Assembly (NCBI RefSeq): GCF_001636425.1
Contig: NZ_KV440953.1
Span: 1,686,847-1,750,846 of the forward strand
Source of the DNA: Heyndrickxia acidicola
GTDB taxonomy: Bacteria > Bacillota > Bacilli > Bacillales > Bacillaceae_C
DNA: 64,000 bases
Direction of reading: 5' to 3'
Positions 27,282-35,850 of the stretch are shown here, in pieces (position 1 is the first letter of the stretch; each line of letters opens with the position of its first letter). The notes under the pieces are model-generated. The model saw only the letters and a program-made list of their open reading frames with translations, was not told the DNA's origin and did no database searches. A program made the position numbers and the translations under genes.

Positions 27282-29357
27282 TTAGTTCACCGTTTCTTCC
27301 TTATAATCACAATGGATACACTGAACCTGAGTGCCTTTTTTCAGCTTTTTTTCGACCAGTATATGATTACATTTAGGACATTTTCTTTCAATTGGTTTGT
27401 CCCAGGATAAGAAATCACATTCAGGATAACGGTCACAGCCATAGAATACCCTTTTTTTCTTTGATTTTCTTTCTATAATATTGCCTTCCTGACATTTTGG
27501 ACATTTAACACCTATTTCTTTGACAATTGGCTTTGTATTACGGCAATCCGGGAAATTGCTGCAGGCCATAAATTTCCCATACCTTCCCATTTTAAAAACC
27601 ATCGGACTGCCGCATATCTCACAATCTTCACCGGCAAATTCATCCTTGATTTCAACTTTTTCCATTTCGGTTTCTGCTTTTTTAAGCCTTACTTCAAAAC
27701 CTTTATAGAAATCATCTATGACTTTTACCCAGGCGTTTTTGCCATCTTCCACTTCATCCAGATCCTGTTCCATTTTTGCTGTAAAAGCAACATCCAGAAT
27801 TTCCGGGAAAAATTCACTTATAAGCTCAAGTACAATTTCACCAAGCTCTGTTGGGATAAAACGTTTATTGTCTAAAGCAACATATCCCCTTTTTTGAATG
27901 GTATCCAGTGTAGGGGCATAAGTAGATGGCCTTCCTATTCCCAGCTCCTCGAGCATGCGTACAAGCCTGGCCTCGGTATATCGCGGAGGCGGCTGTGTAA
28001 AGTGCTGTTTAGGATCAATTTGTTCCGCCTTAACTTTGTCTCCTTTTTCCAATTCAGGCAGCATATTATCTTTTTCTTCTAAATTATCATCTGACCCTTC
28101 AACATACACCTTCATAAATCCGGGGAATTTCACTTTAGAACCATTGGCTCGAAACAGGACATCACCATTGGTTATATCTACACTCATCGTATCCAGTACA
28201 GCAGATGCCATTTGGCTTGCAATAAAACGATCCCATATTAACTTATATAATCGGAATTGATCCCTTGAGAGGTATCCCTTGATTGAATTCGGTTCTCTAT
28301 TCGCGCTGGTCGGCCTTACACCCTCATGGGCATCCTGGGCATTCGTTTGTTTTTTCTCTTTTCTTTGTTCATTTCTGACAAATTCCTTGCCGAAATGCTC
28401 TTCAATATAAGCTGAGGCTTCCGCTTGAGCAACTTCGGAAATACGAGTGGAGTCTGTTCTCATATAAGTAATTAAACCGACTGTTCCTTCTTTGCCGATT
28501 TCAATTCCTTCATAAAGCTGCTGTGCAAGCATCATGGTTTTTTTGGCACGGAAGTTTAGCTTGCGAGCCGCTTCCTGTTGAAGGGAAGAAGTAATAAAAG
28601 GAAGAGCGGGATTGCGTTTCTTTTCTTTTTTGGTAACAGAAGAAATGTCGAATTCCTTTCCCTTGACCTGCTTTAAAACAGTCTTAACATCTTCCTCGGA
28701 TGAAAGCTCCATTTTCTTTCCCTTTACTCCATAAAACGAAGCTTGAAATTTCTCCTGACCCTTCAGAAACTCTGCTCCAATAGTCCAATATTCTTCCGGT
28801 ACAAAATCTTTGATCTCATTTTCTCTGTCTATTATGATCTTCACAGCTACAGATTGGACCCTGCCTGCACTCAGGCCTTTTTTAACCTTTTTCCATAACA
28901 GCGGGCTTATATTATATCCTACCAGCCGGTCCAAAATGCGTCTGGCCTGCTGGGCATCAACAAGATCCATATTAATTGGCCGCGGATGCTTAAACGATTC
29001 CTTAATGGCATCCTTTGTTATTTCATTAAACACAACACGGCAATCCGAATGGATGTCCACATCTAATGTATGGGCTAAATGCCATGCTATTGCTTCCCCT
29101 TCGCGATCCGGGTCAGCTGCCAGATAGATTTTCTTTGCTTTTTTGGCAGCAGTTTTCAAGTCTTTTAACACAGGGCCTTTTCCCCTGATTGTAATATATT
29201 TAGGTTCGAAATTTTGTTCAGGATCTACTCCCATTTGGCTTTTAGGAAGATCTCTTACATGCCCCATTGAAGCTTTTACTTTATATTTTTTTCCAAGATA
29301 TCTTTCAATCGTTTTCGCCTTTGCCGGCGATTCAACAATTACTAAGTAGTCTGACAT
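27282..29357 (-). CDS. topA: DNA topoisomerase I
   Basis: A type IA topoisomerase that relaxes negative supercoils. The 691 residues include the Toprim domain with DPDREGEA (82-89), the catalytic Tyr298 in [12 protein letters not shown], and three C-terminal four-cysteine zinc ribbons (starting near [16 protein letters not shown] and CPKCNHIL). Length and domain order match Bacillus TopA. An upstream gap of about 900 bases separates it from dprA, so it probably has its own promoter. Confidence 0.97.
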   Translation of the reverse strand: MSDYLVIVESPAKAKTIERYLGKKYKVKASMGHVRDLPKSQMGVDPEQNFEPKYITIRGKGPVLKDLKTAAKKAKKIYLAADPDREGEAIAWHLAHTLDVDIHSDCRVVFNEITKDAIKESFKHPRPINMDLVDAQQARRILDRLVGYNISPLLWKKVKKGLSAGRVQSVAVKIIIDRENEIKDFVPEEYWTIGAEFLKGQEKFQASFYGVKGKKMELSSEEDVKTVLKQVKGKEFDISSVTKKEKKRNPALPFITSSLQQEAARKLNFRAKKTMMLAQQLYEGIEIGKEGTVGLITYMRTDSTRISEVAQAEASAYIEEHFGKEFVRNEQRKEKKQTNAQDAHEGVRPTSANREPNSIKGYLSRDQFRLYKLIWDRFIASQMASAVLDTMSVDITNGDVLFRANGSKVKFPGFMKVYVEGSDDNLEEKDNMLPELEKGDKVKAEQIDPKQHFTQPPPRYTEARLVRMLEELGIGRPSTYAPTLDTIQKRGYVALDNKRFIPTELGEIVLELISEFFPEILDVAFTAKMEQDLDEVEDGKNAWVKVIDDFYKGFEVRLKKAETEMEKVEIKDEFAGEDCEICGSPMVFKMGRYGKFMACSNFPDCRNTKPIVKEIGVKCPKCQEGNIIERKSKKKRVFYGCDRYPECDFLSWDKPIERKCPKCNHILVEKKLKKGTQVQCIHCDYKEETVN

Positions 29358-29586
29358 TCATAGGCCTCCCCAGAGGTTTTAAAATTTTCTCCAGCACCCT
29401 TGACTGCTCAAAATGAGGAATCAATAGGTCCACTTTCATATATTCTTAAAATCAAAAGTAAATACTAGTCGTGATTTTGTTATTTGTCAACGAAAATCAT
29501 TTTTTATAAAAGTTGTTTTCGCAAGGATATCACTTTTCTTCCATTGGATAAATGGGTATTGTATTAGTCATTAAAGAATATCAAAT

Positions 29587-29611
29587 AGCAATAAAGTTTA
29601 CGAAAAGTGCC
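29587..29611 (-). repeat. Solo copy of the 25-bp terminal repeat
   Basis: On the minus strand this reads GGCACTTTTCGTAAACTTTA then TTGCT, matching the ends of the element at 29800-29959. It shares 27 identical bases on the plus strand (29581-29607) with the right end at 29929-29955. It is probably the remnant of a second copy. Confidence 0.6.
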
Positions 29612-29799
29612 TTTTAAAAAACAAAAAATATTAATTCCCATTGCCATTTAGCATTCTAATCCTATTAAAAACATTATTAATAGAAGAATAAAGTCTTTTT
29701 AGCATATAAGTTCATTTCATTATTTCAGGTAATCGTTTTCAATATACCTTAATTTATTAATAAATCCCAGTATATTGTTTGAATATACCCTTTTCATTT

Positions 29800-29959
29800 G
29801 GCTGTTTTCGCATAGATTATTGCTTTACGTACAAAGGGTTATTCCATGTGTCGTCTGTCTTCGCGGCATCCTTTCGTAAGCTATTCACAAGCTTTAATAC
29901 TGCACCTGAATTTTTAATTATTTTTTTGTCAAATAGCAATAAAGTTTACGAAAAGAGCC
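29800..29959. repeat. MITE-like element with 25-bp imperfect inverted termini
   Basis: The ends are inverted: 29800-29824 begins GGCTGTTTTCGCATAGATTA and the complement of 29935-29959 begins GGCTCTTTTCGTAAACTTTA, both ending TTGCT (19 of 25 positions identical). The roughly 160-bp body encodes nothing convincing. The element lies in the 900-base gap between topA and dprA, which otherwise holds AT-rich DNA, a solo terminus at 29587 and a palindrome at 30020. Mobility is inferred from the end structure only. Confidence 0.5.
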
Positions 29960-30019
29960 TTGTAAACTTTTCCTGTAAGAAAATTGTGGAGAAAATCAAG
30001 TCAAAACGCAGACTTTTCA

Positions 30020-30037
30020 TTACTTTACGTAAAGTAA
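30020..30037. repeat. Perfect 18-bp palindrome
   Basis: TTACTTTACGTAAAGTAA reads the same on both strands. It lies in the gene-free region about 230 bases from the dprA stop and could be an operator half-site pair. No gene or promoter next to it explains it. Confidence 0.4.
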
Positions 30038-30263
30038 CGCGTACAGAACCGAAAAGATACGCATGAAAACCATGTACCGGAATCTATTCAAAAAAGTATT
30101 CGATTAAGAGGTTTATATGTTGTGAAAAGATGAGCGGCCACGCTATAACCAATTTAAAATTCGTTTTTTACGGCATCAACATTTCATTTTTCTTATGATG
30201 CAAAATGTATAATAGTTTATTCAAAAATGCAACCTTTTTATGATAATAATCACCAATAAGCCT

Positions 30264-31136
30264 TTAAAATTTCAGTTCTTCCAGAATATCACTGCCTGTC
30301 ATCACCAGCTTTGCCCCCTGCTGAATAAGGTGGTTTGTGCCATCTGATAAGGGATCCAATATACTTCCGGGTACAGCAAAAACCTCTCTTCCTTCGTGAA
30401 GGGCAAGATCTGCCGTAATTAAAGATCCGCTTTGCTTTTCAGCCTGAATGACCAATGTCCCTCTGCACAACCCGCTGATGATACGGTTGCGCATAGGAAA
30501 GTGCCATTTTTTCGCCGGTACTTCAGGTGGATATTCTGATACTATTAAATGATTTCTTTTCATATTCTCTGCAAGATAAGTATTCTCCTTTGGATAAACA
30601 GAAAAAAATCCGCTGCCAAGCACAGCAATCGTTTTTCCGCCTGCGGCCATTGCCATGTTGTGTGCCATTGTGTCGACACCTTTTGCAAGCCCGCTGGTGA
30701 TGGAACAGCCTTTTTCTAGTAAGGGAGGAATAAGCTGTTTAATCGCATTTTGAGCGTATATAGTTGCTTTCCTTGAGCCTACAACAGCGATGGATGGCAT
30801 ACGAAACAAATCGGTATGTCCCATTGTATAAAGAACAAATGGAGGATTATAAATTTGCCTTAATAGAGGAGGATAGTCTGGATCTGTTATCACCTTGAAA
30901 GATATTCCGGCATTTTCATAGAATTGAATTTTCGAGTGGATGGAAATGGTATGAAGGTCCTTATAAAAGGCTTCTGCATTCAAAGCATTCATATGCATAA
31001 TGGAAGCGAGCGAGGTCTTGGATAAGGTATAAAGGTCAGATAACCCAGCATTTGTTTGTAAAAGTCGAAGAACTCCTTTTGGTGTCGTACCCCTGCATTG
31101 AGAAAGATGCAGAATTTTGAGTCTTAAATCGTCCAT
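30264..31136 (-). CDS. dprA: DNA-processing protein DprA (Smf)
   Basis: Protects incoming single-stranded DNA and loads RecA during natural transformation. The 290 residues hold an N-terminal helical region and a Rossmann-like DprA fold: AVVGSRKATIYAQNAIKQL, SGLAKGVDTMAHNMA, IAVLGSG, VSEYPPEVPAKKWHFPMRNR and AVPGSI. This is the short Bacillus form without the C-terminal winged-helix domain. It stands between sucD and topA, the conserved Bacillus position. Confidence 0.95.
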   Translation of the reverse strand: MDDLRLKILHLSQCRGTTPKGVLRLLQTNAGLSDLYTLSKTSLASIMHMNALNAEAFYKDLHTISIHSKIQFYENAGISFKVITDPDYPPLLRQIYNPPFVLYTMGHTDLFRMPSIAVVGSRKATIYAQNAIKQLIPPLLEKGCSITSGLAKGVDTMAHNMAMAAGGKTIAVLGSGFFSVYPKENTYLAENMKRNHLIVSEYPPEVPAKKWHFPMRNRIISGLCRGTLVIQAEKQSGSLITADLALHEGREVFAVPGSILDPLSDGTNHLIQQGAKLVMTGSDILEELKF

Positions 31137-31204
31137 ATAACCCCCCCTTGTATTTAAAGCCTGGTCTATTGATTTTTTGACCTTTAATAGAGTTAAAGCT
31201 TAAA

Positions 31205-31245
31205 TGAATATATAAAACAGTCCCTCAGCACCCGAGGGACTATTT
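31205..31245 (-). terminator. Rho-independent terminator after sucD
   Basis: Stem AGTCCCTC/GAGGGACT (31219-31226 and 31234-31241) with a 7-base loop; on the minus strand GTTTTATATATT follows. It lies 15 bases after the sucD stop and separates sucCD from dprA. Confidence 0.88.
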
Positions 31246-31255
31246 CTAAAAAGTA

Positions 31256-32158
31256 TTAGTTTGTTTTACATTTTTCGTAAAGTCCTTTTTCTTTCAGCAC
31301 ACTAATCATTGTTTCACCAAGTACAGAAGGAGTTTCAGCAACCTTGATGCCGCACTCATTCATAACACGGATTTTTTCATCCGCAGTACCTTTTCCTCCG
31401 GAGATGATAGCGCCGGCATGACCCATACGCTTTCCAGGAGGTGCTGTTACTCCGCCAATAAAGCCAACAACCGGCTTCTTCATGTTTTCTTTGATCCAAA
31501 GAGCTGCTTCTTCCTCAGCAGTACCGCCGATTTCACCAATCATAATAACCGCTTCGGTTTCAGGATCCTCGTTAAATGCTTTTAAGACATCGATGAAGTT
31601 TGTTCCGTTAACAGGGTCTCCACCAATACCAACTGCTGTAGATTGTCCAACGCCTTCTTCAGAAAGCTGGTTAACAGCCTCATATGTAAGGGTTCCCGAA
31701 CGGGAAACAACACCTACATGGCCTTTTGTATGGATATATCCAGGCATAATTCCAATTTTGCACTCACCAGGAGTAATGACACCAGGACAGTTAGGGCCCA
31801 CTAAGCGGGTTTTCTTGCCCTCCATATAACGTTTTACTTTTACCATATCCAATACTGGAATGTGCTCAGTTATACAAATAGTCAGATCCAGTTCAGCATC
31901 TACTGCTTCCATGATGGCGTCAGCAGCAAAAGGAGCTGGAACGTAGATAACGGAAGCATTTGCGCCTGTTGCTTTAACAGCTTCTTCAACTGTATTGAAA
32001 ACAGGAACACCTTCAACCTCAGTACCACCTTTACCAGGAGAAGTACCGCCTACTATTTTTGTTCCATATTCCAACATTTGTTTCGTATGGAAAAGGGCTG
32101 TTTTACCCGTAATACCTTGTACAATGACTTTCGTGTCTTTATTAACAAAAACGCTCAT
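31256..32158 (-). CDS. sucD: Succinyl-CoA ligase (ADP-forming) alpha subunit
   Basis: With SucC converts succinyl-CoA, ADP and phosphate to succinate, CoA and ATP in the TCA cycle. The 300 residues contain the CoA-binding Rossmann fold ([19 protein letters not shown]), the ATP-citrate lyase/succinyl-CoA ligase signature SRSGTLTYE, and phosphohistidine His247 in RMGHAGAII. It lies 57 bases downstream of sucC. Confidence 0.97.
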   Translation of the reverse strand: MSVFVNKDTKVIVQGITGKTALFHTKQMLEYGTKIVGGTSPGKGGTEVEGVPVFNTVEEAVKATGANASVIYVPAPFAADAIMEAVDAELDLTICITEHIPVLDMVKVKRYMEGKKTRLVGPNCPGVITPGECKIGIMPGYIHTKGHVGVVSRSGTLTYEAVNQLSEEGVGQSTAVGIGGDPVNGTNFIDVLKAFNEDPETEAVIMIGEIGGTAEEEAALWIKENMKKPVVGFIGGVTAPPGKRMGHAGAIISGGKGTADEKIRVMNECGIKVAETPSVLGETMISVLKEKGLYEKCKTN

Positions 32159-32215
32159 TCTGTTCCCCTGCCTTTCTAATATCAGACAAATAATTTACCT
32201 TCATGCCAAAAATGA

Positions 32216-33376
32216 TCAGCCCACTAGCTCAACAATTTTTTGCGCGCCATCAGCCATGGACTCAGCCGCAATGATATTCAATCCTGATTCATTTAGGATT
32301 TTCTTTCCTAAGTCAACGTTCGTTCCTTCAAGGCGAACAACAAGAGGGATTTCCAAACCAACTTGTTTAGTAGCTTCCACAACGCCAGTCGCAATTACGT
32401 CGCACTTCATAATTCCTCCGAAAATGTTAACAAAGATTCCTTTAACATTTTGATCAGAAAGGATGATTTTAAAGGCTTCTGTAACCTTCTCAGCTGTAGC
32501 ACCGCCCCCAACATCCAGGAAGTTAGCAGGGTCTCCTCCGTAGTACTTGATAATGTCCATAGTGGCCATTGCAAGTCCAGCACCATTTACCATACAGCCA
32601 ATATTTCCATCAAGGGAAATGTAGCTAAGGTCATATTTGGATGCTTCAATTTCTTTTTGATCCTCTTCATCAAGATCTCTGTACTCTACAATATCCTTTT
32701 GGCGGTAAAGACCATTGGAATCGAAGTTTAATTTAGCATCAAGTGCCATTACCGTACCTTCGCCTGTAACGACAAGCGGGTTAATTTCCGCAATGGAACA
32801 GTCTTTTTCAACAAAAACTTTATACAATCCCAGCATGAATTTTACAGCCTGGTTAACAAGAGCTGCCGGAATATTAATATTGAATGCAATTCTTCTTGCC
32901 TGGAATGCAGTTAAGCCAACTACCGGGTCGATTGTTTCTTTAAAGATTTTTTCAGGAGTTTTTTCAGCTACTTCTTCAATTTCTGTACCGCCTTCTTCTG
33001 AAGCCATTAGCACAACGCGAGATGTAGCGCGGTCTAAAACAAGACCAACATAGTATTCTTTCTGAATATTGCACCCTTCTTCGATAAGAAGACGCTTAAT
33101 CTCTTTACCTTCCGGGCCTGTTTGATGTGTAACAAGGGTTTTTCCCAGCAATTCCTGTGCATATGTACGAACATCTTCTACACTTTTAGCCACTTTTACA
33201 CCGCCGGCTTTACCGCGTCCGCCTGCGTGGATTTGCGCTTTGACAACGCATACATCAGTGCCTAGTTCTTTGGCTGCTTCCACCGCTTCTTCCACTGTAA
33301 AAGCAACTTTCCCATTTGGCACTGCTACCCCGTATTTTCTGAGGATTTCTTTACCTTGATACTCATGGATATTCAT
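32216..33376 (-). CDS. sucC: Succinyl-CoA ligase (ADP-forming) beta subunit
   Basis: The nucleotide-binding subunit of succinyl-CoA synthetase. The 386 residues begin [17 protein letters not shown], the family start, and contain the ATP-grasp domain ([18 protein letters not shown]) and the C-terminal ligase domain ([23 protein letters not shown]). The ATG at 33376 is preferred: AGGAGG lies 6 bases upstream, whereas the ATG at 33382 abuts it. It is first in sucCD behind a good SigA-type promoter. Confidence 0.97.
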   Translation of the reverse strand: MNIHEYQGKEILRKYGVAVPNGKVAFTVEEAVEAAKELGTDVCVVKAQIHAGGRGKAGGVKVAKSVEDVRTYAQELLGKTLVTHQTGPEGKEIKRLLIEEGCNIQKEYYVGLVLDRATSRVVLMASEEGGTEIEEVAEKTPEKIFKETIDPVVGLTAFQARRIAFNINIPAALVNQAVKFMLGLYKVFVEKDCSIAEINPLVVTGEGTVMALDAKLNFDSNGLYRQKDIVEYRDLDEEDQKEIEASKYDLSYISLDGNIGCMVNGAGLAMATMDIIKYYGGDPANFLDVGGGATAEKVTEAFKIILSDQNVKGIFVNIFGGIMKCDVIATGVVEATKQVGLEIPLVVRLEGTNVDLGKKILNESGLNIIAAESMADGAQKIVELVG

Positions 33377-33421
33377 ATTCATCCTCCTATCAAACTCTTC
33401 ATAAAAAATTACTGCGCTTTC

Positions 33422-33452
33422 ATTGTAATAAATGGTAGAAAATATGTCTACC
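33422..33452 (-). promoter_or_regulatory. sucCD promoter with overlapping palindrome
   Basis: Minus-strand -35 TAGACA (33450-33445), 17-bp spacer, -10 TACAAT (33427-33422). A palindrome GGTAGA-N7-TCTACC (33434-33452) overlaps the -35 and spacer, the usual position for a repressor site. It does not match a catabolite (cre) box as I recall it. The leader is about 45 bases. Confidence 0.65.
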
Positions 33453-33803
33453 TTTCTGATTAAAATATTATTTTAGTTTTGTAATTTTTTGATGAAAATT
33501 GTTATTTTTATAGTTTATTTTTACATTTATGCGACTTTAATGGTTTTACTGGGATAATTTCCATTTCCAGAAATTTCTTTTAATTCACTGTTTTTCACAC
33601 TTAGTATGTAAACGGAATCATCCTTTCCAAACCAAGCTTTCTTAAAGTGAAAAAGTAAAATATACCGGTTTAAACGATAAGAAAATCCACTGATAAATTC
33701 TATACTGAACGAAAAAAGCAGAACATAATAAAAAAATTTATAAACTGAGTTTATTGTTTTTTATTTTTAACATATTTAGCAGATTACTAATTAAATATTG
33801 ATA

Positions 33804-33908
33804 ACTGCTCGTTTTTTAGCTCATTTTACAGTAAAGAAAGGAACCTTCAGCTATGCTGAAAGGCGTGTGAAAAAGCCGTTTCACACGAATGAGCTAAAAA
33901 ACAACAGT
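33804..33908. repeat. Branched inverted-repeat element
   Basis: An outer 15-bp perfect stem (GTTTTTTAGCTCATT at 33811-33825 with its complement at 33888-33902, extendable by ACTG/CAGT) encloses two back-to-back hairpins. The first is CCTTCAGC/GCTGAAAGG (33844-33851, 33855-33863) and the second CGTGTGAAA/TTTCACACG (33864-33872, 33879-33887). The second hairpin abuts both the first and the outer arm. It lies in the 570-base gap between ylqH and sucC, whose remainder is AT-rich and shows nothing else. It could be a MITE or a structured RNA. Confidence 0.55.
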
Positions 33909-33950
33909 GTCCTTTTACAAAGCAAGTTATAAAGACAAACAAGGAGCCTG

Positions 33951-34241
33951 CTAATCAGCATTGCTTCCCGCTTTTTTGTCCAGTCTATATATAAAAGCAA
34001 ATACCTCAGCCACAGCACCATACAATTCTTCCGGAATTGCCTGATTAATATTTAGCTGGCTGAGTACCTGCACTAAGCTCTTGTCTTCTTGAATCGGTAT
34101 CTGATTTTCTTGTGCCTTTGCAATAATGTTTTCTGCTGTCATTCCTCTTCCTTTTGCTATTACAACAGGTGCATCCTGGTGGTCTGGCTGATAATGAAGA
34201 GCAACTGCTTTTTTTGAAATATATTGCTCTTTTTTTATCAT
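33951..34241 (-). CDS. ylqH: YlqH, FlhB C-terminal-domain-like protein (FlhX type)
   Basis: A 96-residue soluble protein equivalent to the cytoplasmic tail of FlhB (AVALHYQPDHQDAPVVIAKG, IPIQEDKSLVQVL, IPEELYGAVAEVFAFIYRLD). The self-cleavage motif NPTH is absent: the protein begins just after where it would be. It overlaps ylqG by 4 bases, and the pair echoes fliK/flhB. The function is unknown; a role as an export-switch accessory is inferred from related FlhX proteins. Confidence 0.85.
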   Translation of the reverse strand: MIKKEQYISKKAVALHYQPDHQDAPVVIAKGRGMTAENIIAKAQENQIPIQEDKSLVQVLSQLNINQAIPEELYGAVAEVFAFIYRLDKKAGSNAD

Positions 34242-35812
34242 ATTTTTATATCGACTCCTGCGTAGGGTGTGTTGGTGGTGGTTGACCAGACAGGATTTTT
34301 TCCTGCAGAGGTTTCTGCCTGCTGTCTGAAGCTGACTGCAGAAAGAGTATACCCTTGATTTTCAAGCTGTTTTTTTAATAGAGGAGTAAGATCTAAAGAC
34401 AAATCTTCTGCCCTCGGAAAAGTATTTAGTATTGTTACAGATACCACACGGTTTTGTACTTTCATATCCACAATGGTTTCTTTCAAATGCTCCAAATCTA
34501 AGTAAAAAAGAATCTGGCAAAAATCAGCGTCCAGTTCTCCGTTTTCTTTTCTTTTACCTGACCATTGCATGGTTATATCTGTAAAATGGTTTCCGATTTG
34601 AAAAGGCAGCTGAAATACAGCCTGCAGAATAGGACCTGTATCGGAGGATAACAGCTGCTGGCTGTTCATTTTTGATATTAGTAAATCAGCAATTTCTTTC
34701 GTATCAGACGGATGGTCCGGCTCCTCCAAATATTTTACAAGTAAAGGCTTTAGCGATTTAATTACATGATCTTCCTGATTGTTTAATTTTTGAATATCAG
34801 CTTCATAAAAAAGACCCATTTTTCCCAGTATCCCTTTTAGTTGCATTGCAATACGGCTTCCATGGGGGGATTGTTCAAGCTGATCCGCGAGTTTTTTAAG
34901 AAAAAGCTGCTCCTCAGAAGAAAAAATATTTTTCGAATCTCCCTCACCCTTTAAAACATTTTGGAGCTTTTCTTCCACTTGCTTTTTTATATCAACTGGT
35001 TGCGGCTCAGCTGCCGGCTCTTTCTTCAATATTACGCTCCCTACTGTCGCCTTCGGTTCACTGGCACTATTTGTATCCGTACCATTCAGTCCTAATTTGT
35101 TTAGAATGTTCTCGGAAATGGATTGAAATTGACTGGCTTGATTGGAGGAATATTTTAAAAGAGCTTGCGGCATTTCCTGAATAATACGGTTCTTCTCTTC
35201 TCCATCCAAAGAGTCTACAACCGATAGCAATGATTGAATTGTTTTATTTGGGGTTTCTTTTATTATCTCCCCTTTTAAGAGCTGTATAAGGGTTTGGGTT
35301 TTTTGCGAATCCTCCGCTTTCACTAAGGATTGAAAGATTGCTTTTGAAAAAGGAAATTGTTTTGAAGCCATAAGCTGTATTGTTTTAAGCCCCAAGGCGG
35401 AATCAGGGGCCTCTTTCAAAAAGGCTGCAGCCTTTATTACCTCTTCTTTTGAAAGTGGAATTTGTTCCTTTTGCATATAGGCAGCCACTTGCTTAAAAGC
35501 CTTCTCCTGAGGGAGGGATAGCTGTTTTAATAAAGCTCCAGAATCATTTCCCTCCAGGCTATTATTAGGCACTACTTTTAAGTAGACTTCTCCTTCGTTT
35601 AGTGAAACTTCAAACCAATAACCCTTGCCGCTAATTAATGGAGCTTCGAGTTTAGCGATGAGGGGATGGTTTCCCGCCTGAACGACCGCTGTTTGATTAG
35701 GAAATATTTTTTGAATACTGCCAAAAAATATTTGTCCCTGCTTAAATGGAACACCACTGTCCATTTTAGCAGCCTGTATACCAGCCAATTGCTGTATTGG
35801 TACAGTCAGCAT
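34238..35812 (-). CDS. ylqG: YlqG, FliK-like protein
   Basis: A 524-residue protein with no signal peptide and a K/Q/E-rich helical body. The C-terminal 100 residues resemble a hook-length control (Flg_hook) fold (FCQILFYLDLEHLKETIVDM, VVSVTILNTF), which suits its partner ylqH. The ATG at 35812 (MLTVPIQQLAG) is used because GGAAGGAGGGAG precedes it; a longer frame up to 35896 would overlap shc. No biochemical function is known to me. Confidence 0.78.
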   Translation of the reverse strand: MLTVPIQQLAGIQAAKMDSGVPFKQGQIFFGSIQKIFPNQTAVVQAGNHPLIAKLEAPLISGKGYWFEVSLNEGEVYLKVVPNNSLEGNDSGALLKQLSLPQEKAFKQVAAYMQKEQIPLSKEEVIKAAAFLKEAPDSALGLKTIQLMASKQFPFSKAIFQSLVKAEDSQKTQTLIQLLKGEIIKETPNKTIQSLLSVVDSLDGEEKNRIIQEMPQALLKYSSNQASQFQSISENILNKLGLNGTDTNSASEPKATVGSVILKKEPAAEPQPVDIKKQVEEKLQNVLKGEGDSKNIFSSEEQLFLKKLADQLEQSPHGSRIAMQLKGILGKMGLFYEADIQKLNNQEDHVIKSLKPLLVKYLEEPDHPSDTKEIADLLISKMNSQQLLSSDTGPILQAVFQLPFQIGNHFTDITMQWSGKRKENGELDADFCQILFYLDLEHLKETIVDMKVQNRVVSVTILNTFPRAEDLSLDLTPLLKKQLENQGYTLSAVSFRQQAETSAGKNPVWSTTTNTPYAGVDIKI

Positions 35813-35850
35813 TCTTTCTCCCTCCTTCCTTTGCTTTTCTTCTACTGATA

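Noticed and set aside
29779-30066. Plus-strand TTG-started frame of 95 codons
   Set aside because: No SD, overlaps the MITE-like element, and the protein resembles no family I know; treated as chance.
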